A stretch of DNA of 64,000 nt from Trileptium ribeirensis (Eukaryota; Nematoda; Enoplea; Enoplida; Thoracostomopsidae), in the NCBI GenBank assembly GCA_030248225.1, contig JASANE010030209.1, positions 62,001 to 126,000 of the forward strand. Reading direction: 5' to 3'. Of the stretch, positions 35,001-42,801 are shown one piece after another. A program made the translations under genes and the position numbers. Position 1 is the first letter of the stretch. Each line of letters opens with the position of its first letter. The notes beneath the pieces are model-generated. The model saw only the letters and a program-made list of their open reading frames with translations, did not search any database and was not told where the DNA came from.

Positions 35001-38000
35001 TTGCACTCCTCCCCTTCTCTAGGTTTCGCTTGATCCCTTAAAATTGAAGTCTGACTACGCGCCTGCAATAGCCCAATTATTTGTAATTCAAAAATCTATT
35101 AAACAATTATTGGAAAATCAAGATCAATTAGTTAATTGGGCAAATTAATTGCAAATAATTTTTCATAAACTTTTTGCACCCCTGGCCTAGATACGGTTAA
35201 GCCTTTATGTCATGGAGTAGCCGGAGTTTCGTTCTAACACGGCAAAAGTATCAACATGCTCATGCTTTTTAACTTGTTTAATAACATGTTTGTGTAAAAT
35301 ACGGTTAAGCCTTTATGTCATGGAGTAGCCGGAGTTTCGTTCTAACACGGCAGTATCAACATGCTCATGCTTTTTAACTTGTTTAATAACATGATTGTTG
35401 TTAGATATGGTTAAGCCTTTATGTCATGGAGTAGCCGGAGTTTCGTTCTAACACGGCAAAAGTATCAACATGCTCATGCTTTTTAACTTGTTTAATAACA
35501 TGATTGTTGTTAGATACGGTTAAGCCTTTATGTCATGAAGTAGCGGAGTTTCGTTCTAACACGGCAAAAGTATCAACATGCTCATGCTTTTTAACTTGTT
35601 TAATAACATGATTGTTGTTAGATACGGTTAAGCCTTTATGTCATGGAGTAGCCGGAGTTTCGTTCTAACACGGCAGTATCAACATGGTCATGCTTTTTAA
35701 CTTGTTTAATAACATGAAGATACGGTTAAGCCTTTATGTCATGGAGTAGCCGGAGTTTCGTTCTAACACGGCAAAAGTATCAACATGCTCATGCTTTTTA
35801 ACTTGTTTAATAACATGATTGTTGTTAGATACGGTTAAGCCTTTATGTCATGGAGTAGCCGGAGTTTCGTTCTAACTCGGCAAAAGTATCAGCATGCTCA
35901 TGCTTTTTAACTTGTTTAATGACATGATTGTTGTTTACAGTCTGGTAGTATTTGTATAGCCATAACGGTATTGTCTTCGTGTATTCTAATTGTCATAGAT
36001 GATACCAAAGCTACAGTGCCATAAATTTATCGTGTTCTAATCCTGTTATATCTAGTTTCAGCACAAACAATATAGATACTACATTTTTAATCGACATGAA
36101 GAATTTTTATATATCGGAAAAATTTATTAATTTTGTTATGAAAACTTCAGTTTGTTTTGTAATTAACTACTTTATAATAGCAAGAGTTGATGATTTTTTA
36201 CTGAACAGTATGACAGTCTTCAGTAAATGCACACCAACCAAAAAAGTATGTTGCTGTGAGTTTTGTGCTGTCCCTTCCGTATTTCATCGGGGAACAGTTC
36301 ATCTGTGTGCCCGCCGCGTTTCATGAAGGTATAAATGTCCCCCACGAGATGCAAGGGGATAGTGGGAAACGCGGCGCCGCGACATGTCAAAAGTCCTAAC
36401 ATGTATAAGCTGGTGAGTGTTATACTTTTCAGTACAAAATCATCAGCTCTTGATCGTTGTAACTCGTTTGCGTTGCGCAAACGTACATTATTTGGTCCTA
36501 GATCCGATGTTTCAGTGAAAAATTAGAATGTTGGTTTGGGGTATTAGGGATTAAGCATTATATACGCAACACATTGTTTACAGTATCTGTAAGTTTTAAA
36601 GGCGAAGAACATTACGTTTGAGAGGTTCGCGAAATGAACAAGATGATAGGAGATGTACGATTGTATGGTCGTTGTAAAATTGCTTATGTAGAGAAGCTAA
36701 AATTATGCATTTGAATAAATATTAATTTCTGTAAAGTAAATGGATTTTTTGAAAACATTCTTGATTTTATTTTTTGACAACATTCTTTATTTTATTTTTT
36801 GACAACATTCTTTATTTTATTTTTTGACAACATTATTTATTTTATTTTTTGACAACATTCTTTATTTTGTGCCTGTTTGTATATTATGAAGAGATCATGC
36901 GTTTCTTTTCTGAGATGGATTTTACGCATTTTCTTTTACATATCTGTCTTTTCAGCTCAACTTCAAATAGAAAACGACTACTTACCGACGTCTTTCATCG
37001 TCCTAGAACAACAGACAATGGATATGCTGCTCGGACTGGATATGTTAAAAACGCATCAGGTAAGTACTAATCTCGATACTTAACGCTTATTTTATTTTAA
37101 GTATCAAAATTTGAGTCTCATCCACCTATAATTAGCGCAGCTTTAATGTTGGCAGTTAGTTTACTTGACATTCATTTGATTTAATGGCTAGAATTTGTCA
37201 GTCTGCACGGCTTTTTCGCATAATGTTTCTATATAGTCGGCAAAAACGTACTTAAATGCATGTCCAATAAGGAGATTCAACAGGGGTCAATTTTGTGGAT
37301 CATGAGCAGAGCAGCAATACACTTCAGCTTTAGTCAGCTGATTCTACCAAGAATAAATACTTCGACGTAACATTTCCTCCAAGACGGTTTATTATATCAA
37401 AAGTATAATGTAGTATTCTATCCCTAAATTGGAAACACCCACGTATAAATCTACCATCAGTCGAAATATCAACCAGAATCATCTATTGTTATAAATAAAT
37501 TCATTGCCCATGTATTGGTGCATTTTCTAGTTTCGTCAATTTGAAAATGCAATAACGATAACATTATTGTTTGAATTTATTTTTGTTCCTTAATTTTTGT
37601 TTTTGGAAAAAACAAAATTCTGCTGGCGGCCTGTTTATTTAGCATCTGGGATTTACAGTGTGTTCCCGAAATTTTAACAGTAAAATTCTGGAGTGTTTAA
37701 GAATTTCCTCATGTAAAAACATAGCGTTTCACAATACGACGTTTAAAGCAGTAGTGTACACATGAGGCCTATAAGCTGTTTATATTTTAGCTAAAAATTA
37801 GTTTTATAACTATGAACGGTTTAACAGCTGACAAATAGCAGAAAGGTTTTAGTTTAAACCTGATTTACAATGAATATTGTCCGTATTGTTTATTTATATT
37901 CCTGAAATCGCTGCAAGATTATGACTGGACCTAAGAATATTTTAATATTAAGATTTTGTTGCCTTTCATATGGCTATGTTTCATACTTAAGGATATAACC

Positions 38001-41000
38001 GCTTCTAGCAAACCTCTAGATCTAACTGAATATCGTGGTTATTTTCCCCAAATATCTTAAGCCTATAAATTTCTTTAAGCAAGCTTAATTTATGACCCAA
38101 ATGTTTACAATGAAAATGTATTTTTTGTATGATATACAGTACTCGCCAAAAATGAGTCACCCACTTGAGACTTATAGCAACACTGGAGCTTGCTCGCTTG
38201 AGCATACAGTCATTTTTGGCGCTTAGTAAACCTTTTTGTGAGCTTAACGTCAAACGTACATTTTCGTTACTAACTGCTACGCGTTGTTATGCTATGCCCA
38301 TATACGTAAGTGTTATAGCATAATAATAGTAATATATCAATAATATTGTCTGTATAGCAATACCAGGTAATAACGGGAACCTTAGCCAGAAACCGGAACC
38401 TTTCTGAAACTTTAGAGAGTCTGAGGAAGATAATGTTTATTTATCGATCAATATGTCGGTTTTTTGGACAGCCAGCGCAAAAAATGCATTCCACTATAAC
38501 CCTTGTGTATATTGTGTCAAACTGAATGTGCTTACAACGCATGGAGTGTAGAATAAGCACTTTCGTCCTGTCTCCAGTAGCCTCCCTTTACTACACATAA
38601 GTTTTTACGTGTTGTTTTGTAGAAAACTGGAAATTATTGGTTTCTATGGTTGTAAGAGAAAATAATAGAAGGTAATTTTCTAATCAGTGGTCAGAGACAC
38701 TGTTTAGACTGCGTTGGGCAACCAGTGGCTGTCAGTTAGATGACTGTGATGCTAAATTTCTAATCAGAATGCTATAAATGAAACAAACTGTGATACTGCT
38801 CGCATAGTTTCAGTAAATACGATTCACTACCAAGAACGCAGTTTCTAGCTGCGTTACAGATAATGTTACTTTACTTCAATGTAGACTGATTTATAAAGTT
38901 TACAAATGCACTGGCTGGTGCGCGATTCAATTTATGTTAGTCAAGCATATGCTGAATAATTCTACGTAATCCATACTCTGTTACCGAGTTGGACCTGTTT
39001 AATTCTAACATACGCCGCAGACTTCTGAATGTGTAAAATAGCAGCTACAAGCATCAATCTCGCTTAGATTTGTCAACAAATTCCTGCAGGTTAAGATATA
39101 AAATTCCTACTGAAATTATGTGCCCTACTTACATTTCACTCGGCAAATTGCTGAGTTTTCTTTTCTTTTGCTTTGTTGTATTGGAACTTGGTCATTGTAG
39201 ATATATGTTACATATGTTTGGACAACACATAAAACAAAAATGTGGAAAATTTCAAACAAAATTTTTAAACCGAAATTGCGGTTCCATTGTGGTTTTTGCC
39301 CTTTGCCGGAACCGCAACCGGAACACGATTTTCGCCCGAACCGGAATTCCGGTTACTCCCTGGACAATACATATGCGGTGCGTCCGTATAAAGTATCGCA
39401 TAATTTCTATCCACTTTATCATGCTGTATATATCGTATGAAGTTGTATTGGTTACTATCAAAAAGACATGCATTGGTGTGAGGTCTCGTGACCGGACTTT
39501 CTGTGATGTATAAATTTAGATATGAGAGTATGTTGTGTCAGGGCACCCATCTGTAATCCGGGTACGATCTTGTTGGGAAAATAGAGTTTCCGTGTAGGAA
39601 CTAACATTTCGTTCCTGGATTGATCGTATTTCAACAACTCCACTGCTAATGTTATGAAACGGTAGATCAACATTAATACATCAACATAACTTAGTTGCAG
39701 CACTTTTGAATTATGAATTGCATGCATAGCCGTATAAAATTTGCAATAATGTTACGTGATATAGGCATTCTAACTTTTTTGAAAAGATAAGTGTGTGCGA
39801 CAGTGCCTTTCTGGTGTCGGGATTTATATGAAGTACATAGTGTTTTTAAAATTTAGTGCATTATTAATTTACACGAAAATCTGCTACGCGTCGGAACAAC
39901 CGGTACTACAACACCATTCCTATCTGAAGGTGAACTACCTGAAAGCGCTAGGCTTGGTGGTCCTCTTGGTCCACCACAGTCTCATATCGGTTAGTTTTAT
40001 CTCTGTTACGTGGGGTCCTTTGCTTTCATTAGCTGTATTTTTACTGGAAGGTGTGTATGTACATGTATATTATAGTTAGTTAATATCTGTCAACGTTGCT
40101 TATATGTACCTCACTAAAACCTCTGGAACCTTGAACTCATGGAAAATATTAAAACCTTCTTGACTCTAAGCCCACTGAAAACAACTGAAAGCGCATGAAA
40201 ATTCATGCTGGTCTCCAGGTAGCTAAATCTTGGGATCCGGGGTACCGACAAGCCTATATATAGTTCATTCTTGGTATCCTGTACCCAACACATAACCACA
40301 TTGCCGAAGACAAATTATAATCCTTAAGTGTGTTTCATTGGCGCTCTAAACGTATTGAAAACCTTCGAATGTATGGTATTTTTCAGCCGGGCTCTAAATA
40401 ACCATTCTATCGGTAAAAATCTATTATATACCATTCTTGATGCCCTGTACGAAAAATTTAACTAACCAGCATGGAAACATGCTATATTGTGGAATTCGAG
40501 TTCATTGGTTCTAAATTTATTGAAAACTTCGAAAAGGTATCAAATATTCGTGTTGGTTCCTAGAGCACAAAGTTATCGTATTCAGCATGCAGAAAAAGCG
40601 ATTTACATAGACCACACCTTATGCTGTGTACGCAATAGATTTAATATTTATGTCTGTATTATTTGAAGTCTTTTGAATTAGTTAGCTCAATTTTACTTGC
40701 AACAACTGAATTGGCTCACGTGTTGTCATGTAGTTGCTATCTAGTTAGCGTTGCTTTCGTAATTATTGATAAAGTTAGAAGATTCTATCAGTATCTTACA
40801 CCAGATGCTGGAGACAATCAACACGTTCGGAACTTGAAAAAATACATAGAAATACATATCACGATCGAGCATGACGTTAGAGGAAATATTGCCTGTCATA
40901 GCCACTGTCGGTTTCCAACATTGTATATTTCGGCATAGTTCATTGTGATTTATTCACTTGATACCCTTATTTTGTGTTACTTTTTGTTTTAAACTTAAAC

Positions 41001-41344
41001 AAGGGTTCACTGCTTCTGTTTAAATTTGTTTTTAGTTTATTTGATTCTGTGTACTTGCACTTTGAAGATGTGGTATATTGAATATTTTTCGTATTATAGG
41101 GCCTAGTCGTAGTCCACAACTACCTCAGGGCTCAACGTCATCGGCTGCGACGGCGTCGTCAAATGCTTTACCAAATACGACGCCAAAAGGTTCCACTAAG
41201 CAAGATCCGCCTGGCGTTGCTCAACTCATGGAAATGGGATTCCATCGCACTGATGTGATTTCTGCCCTCAAAGCTGCCGGCGGTGATAAGGACAATGCGC
41301 TGGCGATACTGCTTGCACGATCGCCTCAAGATGGGCAAAGATAG
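13793..41344 (+). CDS. DDI1: DDI1/DDI2-type ubiquitin-shuttle aspartyl protease gene (8 exons, complete)
   Basis: The gene encodes a DNA-damage-inducible-1 homologue, a proteasome shuttle that binds ubiquitin and cuts substrates with a retroviral-type aspartyl protease fold; the human relative DDI2 activates NRF1. Exons are 13793-14030, 16582-16833, 17611-17737, 24234-24361, 34171-34299, 36956-37059, 39857-39989 and 41100-41344. All boundaries are GT-AG, phases agree, and the sum is 1356 nt (451 codons plus TAG). Domains in order are UBL (residues ~1-75), the DDI helical region with [16 protein letters not shown], the protease core from [11 protein letters not shown] through the catalytic DSGA to LLGLDMLK, and a C-terminal UBA ([20 protein letters not shown]). 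The invertebrate and yeast forms keep this UBA, which human DDI2 lacks. All key residues appear intact. Introns carry hAT, Gypsy and BEL insertions. Confidence 0.95.
15211..16325 (-). mobile_element. hAT-like non-autonomous element, copy 2 (intron 1)
   Basis: Ends are CAGGAATAACCGG... and ...CCGGTTACTCCCTG, with a perfect 8-bp target duplication TCTATAGT (15203-15210, 16326-16333). It is inverted relative to copy 1 and 1115 bp long. It has no transposase frame. Confidence 0.85.
16582..16833 (+). CDS. DDI1: DDI exon 2: linker and start of helical region
   Basis: Enters after TTTTATAG and leaves at GTAAGT (phase 1 on both sides). It encodes [13 protein letters not shown], a low-complexity Ser/Gly/Asn linker, then [20 protein letters not shown], the conserved DDI helical block. 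Confidence 0.92.
17611..17737 (+). CDS. DDI1: DDI exon 3: helical region
   Basis: Enters after TATTCTAG in phase 1 and leaves in phase 2 at CAG|GTTTGT. It encodes the Arg/Glu-rich helix and the family signature [16 protein letters not shown]. Confidence 0.93.
18538..18732 (+). repeat. 5' LTR of nested Gypsy element
   Basis: A 195-bp LTR starting TGTACGGACC and ending GGCATCCACA. It contains a TATA-like GTGTATAAATG and CAATAAAGA, the latter matching a poly(A) signal. A likely primer-binding site TGGTAAACCCGGC starts one base after the LTR. Confidence 0.88.
19011..19773 (+). pseudogene. Gypsy Gag (frameshifted)
   Basis: Starts with ATG at 19011 ([20 protein letters not shown]), a typical Gypsy capsid start. 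The frame breaks near 19320 and continues in another frame from about 19372 ([15 protein letters not shown]). A poly(G) run at ~19604 is another fragile point. The end carries the Cys/His motif [14 protein letters not shown]. Confidence 0.8.
19774..20102 (+). pseudogene. Gypsy protease remnant
   Basis: Contains the aspartyl protease active site [14 protein letters not shown] near 19845-19885, and, after a TGA at 20007-20009, the region [18 protein letters not shown]. Confidence 0.75.
20103..21290 (+). pseudogene. Gypsy reverse transcriptase and RNase H remnant
   Basis: Blocks [76 protein letters not shown] and the catalytic [10 protein letters not shown] follow in order. A stop after PHI (20523-20525) and another near 20838-20840 break the frame. 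The connection domain ([16 protein letters not shown]) and RNase H fragments follow in shifted frames. Confidence 0.85.
21291..22840 (+). pseudogene. Gypsy RNase H end and integrase remnant
   Basis: Shows the end of RNase H ([30 protein letters not shown]). The integrase core then follows: the first Asp in the NVDIVGP region, the second in YITTDRGCQ, and Glu in [15 protein letters not shown]-terminal part with frame changes reaches the 3' LTR. Confidence 0.82.
22841..23025 (+). repeat. 3' LTR of nested Gypsy element
   Basis: 185-bp copy of the 5' LTR, starting TGTAGGGACT and ending GGCATCCACA. It differs by several substitutions and a deletion of about 10 bp (one GATGCAAACT-type repeat unit). 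A purine-rich GAGGGAAGAG lies just upstream and may be the polypurine tract. Confidence 0.88.
24234..24361 (+). CDS. DDI1: DDI exon 4: start of protease domain, to catalytic DSG
   Basis: Enters after TTTTTCAG in phase 2 and ends at TCAG|GTATTG in phase 1. It encodes [20 protein letters not shown] then VDSG, so the exon ends inside the catalytic DSGA loop. Confidence 0.94.
25015..25323 (+). repeat. 5' LTR of BEL element
   Basis: Starts TGTCGCGAATGCG and ends TTGTTTTCCACA. The next bases, TGGTCCTTCGGAA, start exactly at the LTR edge and look like the primer-binding site for a tRNA ending ...TCCGAAGGACCA. Confidence 0.92.
25368..29486 (+). CDS. BEL/Pao Gag-Pol polyprotein (to RNase H; 3' end frameshifted)
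   Basis: 1372 codons from ATG 25368. An N-terminal coiled region is followed by a DUF1759-type Gag (from ~residue 120, [16 protein letters not shown]). Three CCHC-like knuckles lie at residues ~345-358, 379-393 and 400-413. A DUF1758-type aspartyl protease has D488/D489 in LMDDASS. The Pao reverse transcriptase carries YVDN at 908-911, with Asn in place of the second Asp of the usual YVDD. The Pao-specific region and RNase H follow ([29 protein letters not shown]). Near 29360 a one-base change shifts the frame, so the last ~40 residues are out of register and the protein ends before the integrase. Confidence 0.93.
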   Translation: MSTSSKTKQRGGIRATVTAELNKINPMLQGEVVVDEHSLRISQKRLQHNLDRLYKFDDDVQSLLEGENLDKDIFDAESYNDFVLTAISQIDEILSRPVGEAAQSITAQGTLANTTQTTIRLPKFEMATFGGDPLEWQHFWDVYKAAIHDNISMTSIEKFSYLMGYLKDEALSLARGYQLSADNYKHVIEALHERFGDKQRAQFAHFQTLIAIEPARSNNLSDVQSVYDTCEMHIRSLIALGLEEATFSVVFVPIILSKLPLYLSTKLCEKNGSRQWSLSNLREWLRADLRAREMGKATCGNTSTRRTDRNNEGHKFGNKKMLTTSSLSAPDNSKSQTKWQTPNPCIFCAKTGHRHSECRTVSSIDDRLNILGKKSPKLCRICLRTATHRREECQYLTRPCVFCRKTGHHCSLCYEKFGAPTRVGKCDDANKKTPANSGDTTTPLKTAATVTVAEEKSHERDVVFLKTALVTVKNPSNDSVKRGRCLMDDASSRSYVTEDFCRKLSLQNLGSTSVSVGRFGSNKRTTMQTKRVKFNIICSNGSVQPVLAVVTPVISCPISRYPIDQNQYSVVKTLDMAEPLTDKPDNLHVDILIGSDQYYNFVSTKGAIICDPGLVLVPSRLGYLTAGTMPVSGNDNDADDAPENALVLLRPSGLDERFDIEKFWHLEDVGARKMDSVSVTDELALQQFQQTLKFNDGRYFVQWPWKTKEPDLPNNFGLAYGRLRSTYARLQRDKDLLDEYDNIIQKQYENGIIEPAPVKPDGMIYYLPHQPVVTPAKTTTKVRVVYDASAKAKKTLPSLNDCLLRGPVILDDLCGLLMRFRLHKIGLISDIEKAFLQIRLQEKERDVSRFLWVVDKTKPPVPTNIKTWRFTSVFFGAISSPFLLGATIDEHLRRADNEIALKIRNNIYVDNIVTGEDSEENTIRHYLEAKKLFASASMNLREFYTNSETVRNAIKPEDLGNSNKPKVLGVKWNYHEDFLSCIGTEQTSQIVTKRIVVRHVAKIYDPCGWFAPVVVTGKMFIQDLWKRNVAWDEPVPELNEQWQKIVIGLSDISSMQIPRYISRPNGATMELHVFCDASIRAVAAAAYLRSEAKSETSCHLVMAKTRLTPIKPQQTIPRLELVALELGTYLAEFVENQLRLQLVRKFVWTDSQCVLCWLTKEKLATKFVENRIRTIQNHPDIIFRYVPTDQNPADIPSRGCGCKDLRNNELWWNGPLWLLQAEKLWPKNTVAPVPMKSTINPIEHAQLAIVEATDELSVLNANNCSSLIRLLRVTAYVQRFIYNARRNPNERKTGMLTTSDLRQAKLYHERRAQQEGCIEMKRCLTQSNAMRHNYLQIKMELFVVQADYKIQIYRTRLKIQYYFQKTTDLLSL
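29370..29814 (+). pseudogene. BEL integrase N-terminus, frame-disrupted
   Basis: In other frames the DNA encodes the integrase His/Cys finger ([20 protein letters not shown] to QCNRCRR) and the start of the catalytic core with the first Asp in GIDYLG and [19 protein letters not shown]. At least two shifts separate these from Gag-Pol and from the following frame. Confidence 0.8.
29815..30888 (+). CDS. BEL integrase catalytic core and C-terminal domain
   Basis: 357 open codons that continue the integrase: IISDNGSQ holds the second catalytic Asp, and [14 protein letters not shown] the Glu. A DUF5641-like tail follows ([20 protein letters not shown]). No true start codon is expected, since this is part of the pol polyprotein. 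Confidence 0.85.
   Translation: MENQSAEEFHLALRRFFAIYGCPTMIISDNGSQLITIDQAMKSLWSSLSSSNELLEKLTTNGIERRKIPELSPWMGGFYERLVGVVKKFLKKVLDGLCATINELRTIVTEITMTINSRPLLYVEDDVHSRQLSPADLLGRCRNQPLPEFGPPDISNKPSAAVENIILRWRTLQSISSKFWNEWRQGYLTSLREKHSNATQRNPSEMRPAIGSVVQIKDKLPRSQWRIGKIESLIPSSDNKIRSVKIRLPSGRIITRPIKLLYPLEIGIDANHNYDTREKPSQISPFDANHTIDSDSDEEFLWFDSQEVAESIERCKRLGIPLTDETDCSSRDRPRNLRPKVVPPKRLGVDGTTITQC
30978..32807 (+). CDS. Extra ORF of the BEL element: SGNH/GDSL esterase-like protein with basic tail
   Basis: 609 open codons located 90 bp after the integrase frame and 112 bp before the 3' LTR. The likely start is Met37 (31086, AAAATG context), since residues 1-36 look like translated leader. Residues ~233-400 show SGNH hydrolase blocks: ITDSQGR with the nucleophile Ser240, Gly259 in VSGAKYGDI, the YCGTN block at 285-289, and [12 protein letters not shown] with His387. 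The usual acid three residues before His is Glu384 here, with Asp381/382 nearby. The N-terminal ~200 residues are unfamiliar. The C-terminal ~200 are Ser/Arg-rich, with a strongly basic run ([14 protein letters not shown], ~residues 556-573) suggesting nucleic-acid binding. BEL elements sometimes carry an env gene here; no membrane segment or signal peptide follows Met37. The esterase call rests on motifs only. Confidence 0.75.
   Translation: MFYVTGDMRVCIIMPIVALRCTYIINLAVIHLLIYKMPEYFVDIVPGHPLSLTKTYLTIDRFGIQFGNIPVSSVEMALAYFRLKHASADDDIRKMLHDDRMLWQPYNGGLEHFIARVLQNTEPCIQFELRLDRVLTAIIEEQLKNSGNPIRAQLEYDIECAKNRKVVYQVYGSDPVITLGFKKGGEVPKIIGHNVLGEVLSDISWRMQHRQSMQFELSQFFNPNAFMSSFRRSVLIITDSQGRHLRSAKFNATIVAVSGAKYGDISNVIRYGRYDHREYGLVVLYCGTNCFGESYVRSGQQSKELHELLDLIRDMAARRPYKSILFCSAFFHPYIPRQNNQDIMNHIDDKLINSTIVCLNWKDYPNAFKYQTGMPKAELFDDKEPGHLSASGTLQLYNYWCRALPKLRFVPCVVDSRRTTIDKRRFERGREDHSVAQSHRFRSRSPVIDPRAVTTTSAVSTSSRSPTSNQVCAEERSYSHNDLSRKSVQDDIRTQARREDVQSLDSQAVQCDSRQSSGLSRRTDDRGSTISLEVVDDDIDEENRHSSGRRSSRHRHGRRRHRHRKKKKRRKRDSKCTSDSGSGERVNNGCCRNNDNDENNRDSCHETET
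32919..33228 (+). repeat. 3' LTR of BEL element
   Basis: 310-bp copy of the 5' LTR, with about six differences clustered around the ACATACTTT...GTCTTCTTTATTG region. Confidence 0.92.
33229..34170. other. Rest of DDI intron 4
   Basis: Non-coding intron sequence. It includes a run of 14 G at about 33350-33363. No element was recognised. Confidence 0.5.
34171..34299 (+). CDS. DDI1: DDI exon 5: protease domain
   Basis: Enters after TTTTTTCAG, completing the catalytic Gly codon and continuing [19 protein letters not shown] to [18 protein letters not shown]. Phase 1 on both sides. Confidence 0.94.
34302..35180. other. DDI intron 5, left part
   Basis: Intronic AT-rich DNA with no recognised element or gene before the minisatellite. 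Confidence 0.5.
35190..35935. repeat. Minisatellite, 7 copies of a ~92-112-bp unit (DDI intron 5)
   Basis: Each unit begins GATACGGTTAAGCCTTTATG and includes AGTAGCCGGAGTTTCG and ATGCTCATGCTTTTTAACTT. Units start at about 35190, 35298, 35404, 35513, 35621, 35719 and 35828, with small length differences from loss of an AAA or of the ATTGTTGTT end. Confidence 0.95.
36748..36870. repeat. 25-bp tandem repeat, ~5 copies, just upstream of DDI exon 6
   Basis: The unit ACATTCTTTATTTTATTTTTTGACA-type sequence repeats every 25 bp (starts at 36755, 36780, 36805...). It ends about 85 bp before the exon 6 acceptor and makes the 3' part of the intron very T-rich on the transcribed strand. Confidence 0.9.
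36956..37059 (+). CDS. DDI1: DDI exon 6: protease domain
   Basis: Enters after CTTTTCAG in phase 1 and ends CATCAG|GTAAGT in phase 0. It encodes [19 protein letters not shown] then [13 protein letters not shown], the second conserved strand and helix of the protease. Confidence 0.94.
37062..38130. other. DDI intron 6, left part
   Basis: Non-coding AT-rich intron. Nothing recognised. Confidence 0.5.
38137..38229. mobile_element. Short pogo-like terminal-repeat element, copy a
   Basis: CAGTACTCGCCAAAAATGAG at the left, preceded by TA, pairs with a degenerate right end containing GTCATTTTTGGCG. CAGT ends with TA flanks suggest the Tc1/mariner-pogo group. It is only ~93 bp, so strictly non-autonomous. 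Confidence 0.5.
38364..39362 (-). mobile_element. hAT-like non-autonomous element, copy 4 (DDI intron 6)
   Basis: 999 bp between CAGGTAATAACGGG and GGTTACTCCCTG, flanked by AGCAATAC and GACAATAC (imperfect 8-bp duplication). It has the same orientation as copy 2. Its left end has decayed and lost the CCGGTTTAAA segment. Confidence 0.8.
39857..39989 (+). CDS. DDI1: DDI exon 7: end of protease domain
   Basis: Enters after AAAATTTAG in phase 0 and ends in phase 1 at ATCG|GTTAGT. The frame gives [16 protein letters not shown], then [16 protein letters not shown], the standard close of the DDI protease domain. A longer open frame on the same strand in a different register is a shadow. Confidence 0.9.
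40130..40640. repeat. Degenerate ~170-180-bp tandem repeat (DDI intron 7)
   Basis: Three loosely similar units share (A/C)(T/C)TGAAAAC..., a TTCTTG(G/A)T(A/G)(T/C)CCTGTAC-type block and nearby CTCTAAA. They centre on about 40171, 40353 and 40519. Alignment by eye only. Confidence 0.4.
41100..41344 (+). CDS. DDI1: DDI exon 8: linker and UBA domain
   Basis: Enters after GTATTATAG in phase 1 and ends at TAG 41342-41344. A Ser/Pro/Thr-rich linker is followed by [20 protein letters not shown] and [11 protein letters not shown], a ubiquitin-binding UBA with the conserved MGF loop. No clear AATAAA is seen just downstream. Confidence 0.94.
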
Positions 41345-41515
41345 CTGATTAATTATTGTACAGGTTATACTCGCGAACCATCGGTCAACAATAATTATTG
41401 TAATGATATACTAAATTGAAGAAATTCAGCCGCACGGTAGGCCTATACTTCGATTTAGTAGTTTAATTCTAATATTAATTTGTTGGGAGAGCAAACAACA
41501 GTTATATACGGAAAT

Positions 41516-42729
41516 CAGGGAATAACAGGAATTCCGGTTCCGGTGAATATCGTGTTCCGGTTGCGATTCCGGCAAAGGGCAAAAACCATACCGGAACCGG
41601 AATTCCGGTTTAAAAATTTTGTTTGAAATTTTCCACGTTTTTTACTTCATCCTGTAATCCAAACATACGTAATATATATTATACAATGATCAAGCTCCAA
41701 TACAACCAAGCAAAAGAAAAGATTAACTAACCAATTTGCCGTGTGAAACGTAGATAGGGCACATAATTTGAGCAGGAATTTTTCATAATAACCTGCAGGA
41801 GTTTGTTAAATCAAAGCCAGGTCGATGCTTGTAGCAGCTATTTTACACATCCTATGGGATATGTTTGAATTAAACTCGGTACCAGAGTATGGCTTACGCA
41901 GAAGTACTTAGGGTATGCTTGGCTAACATAAATTGCGTCAAGCACCCGCCAATGCGCTTGTAAACTTGGTAAATCAGTCTAAATTGAGGTAAACTAACGT
42001 TATCTGCAACGCAGCTAGAAACTGCTTTCTTGGCAATGAACTGTATTTATTGAAACTGTGCGAGCAGCATCCCAGTGTGTCTCATTTATAGCATTCTGAT
42101 TAGAAAGTTATCATCATTATGATCTAACTGACTGGCACTGTTTGTCCAACGCTAGCCTAAAAAGTGTCTCTGACCACTGATCAGAAAATTACCTTCTATC
42201 TATTATTTTCTCTTAGAATAATATAAACCAATAATTTTAAATTTCCTACAGAAGAACATGCAACAAACGTATGTGTAGTAAAGGGAGGCGACTGGAGACA
42301 GAGCGAAAGTGTGTATTCTACGCTGCAAGCTTTGTAAGCACATCCGATTTGACCCAGTATACGCAATGGTGTATAGTGGAAGACTTTTTTTACTCTGAAT
42401 GTCCAAAAACCGACATAATTGATCGATAAATAAACATTATTAGTTTCCTCAGTCTCTTTAAAGTTTCAGAAAGGCAATAAACCATCGCAATACATTAAGT
42501 TTAATGTAAAAGTTATTTTTAATGCATTTTAAATCCACTGTACCTTCATTTCTTCCATCATCTCTTTTACTATATATAAATTTAAATCCACTGTACCTTC
42601 ATTTCTTCCATCATCTCTTTTACTATATATAAATTTCGAAGATCAGGTTCCGGTTCCGGATCCGGTTTAAATGGACGGTTCCGGTTGCTGGTTCCGGTTC
42701 CGGTAAATTTCGGTTCCGGTTATTCCCTG
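41516..42729 (+). mobile_element. hAT-like non-autonomous element, copy 3
   Basis: 1214 bp with a perfect 8-bp target duplication ACGGAAAT (41508-41515, 42730-42737). It has the same orientation as copy 1. A 53-bp segment (AAATCCACTGTACC...) near 42531-42636 is duplicated in tandem and is absent from the other copies. It lies about 170 bp after the DDI stop codon, so it may overlap the DDI 3' end. Confidence 0.88.
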
Positions 42730-42801
42730 ACGGAAATATAAGCAAATACATACATATAGTTCCAGAAAAACTCAAGGTTAGTTCGGAATAAGCTGATAAT
42801 G

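Noticed and set aside
35190..35935. CRISPR-like array
   Set aside because: Units are directly joined and differ only by small deletions. There are no unique spacers, and the genome is an animal's.
39795..40079. A 94-codon secreted-looking protein
   Set aside because: It is an off-register reading of DDI exon 7, whose true frame gives the conserved protease end.
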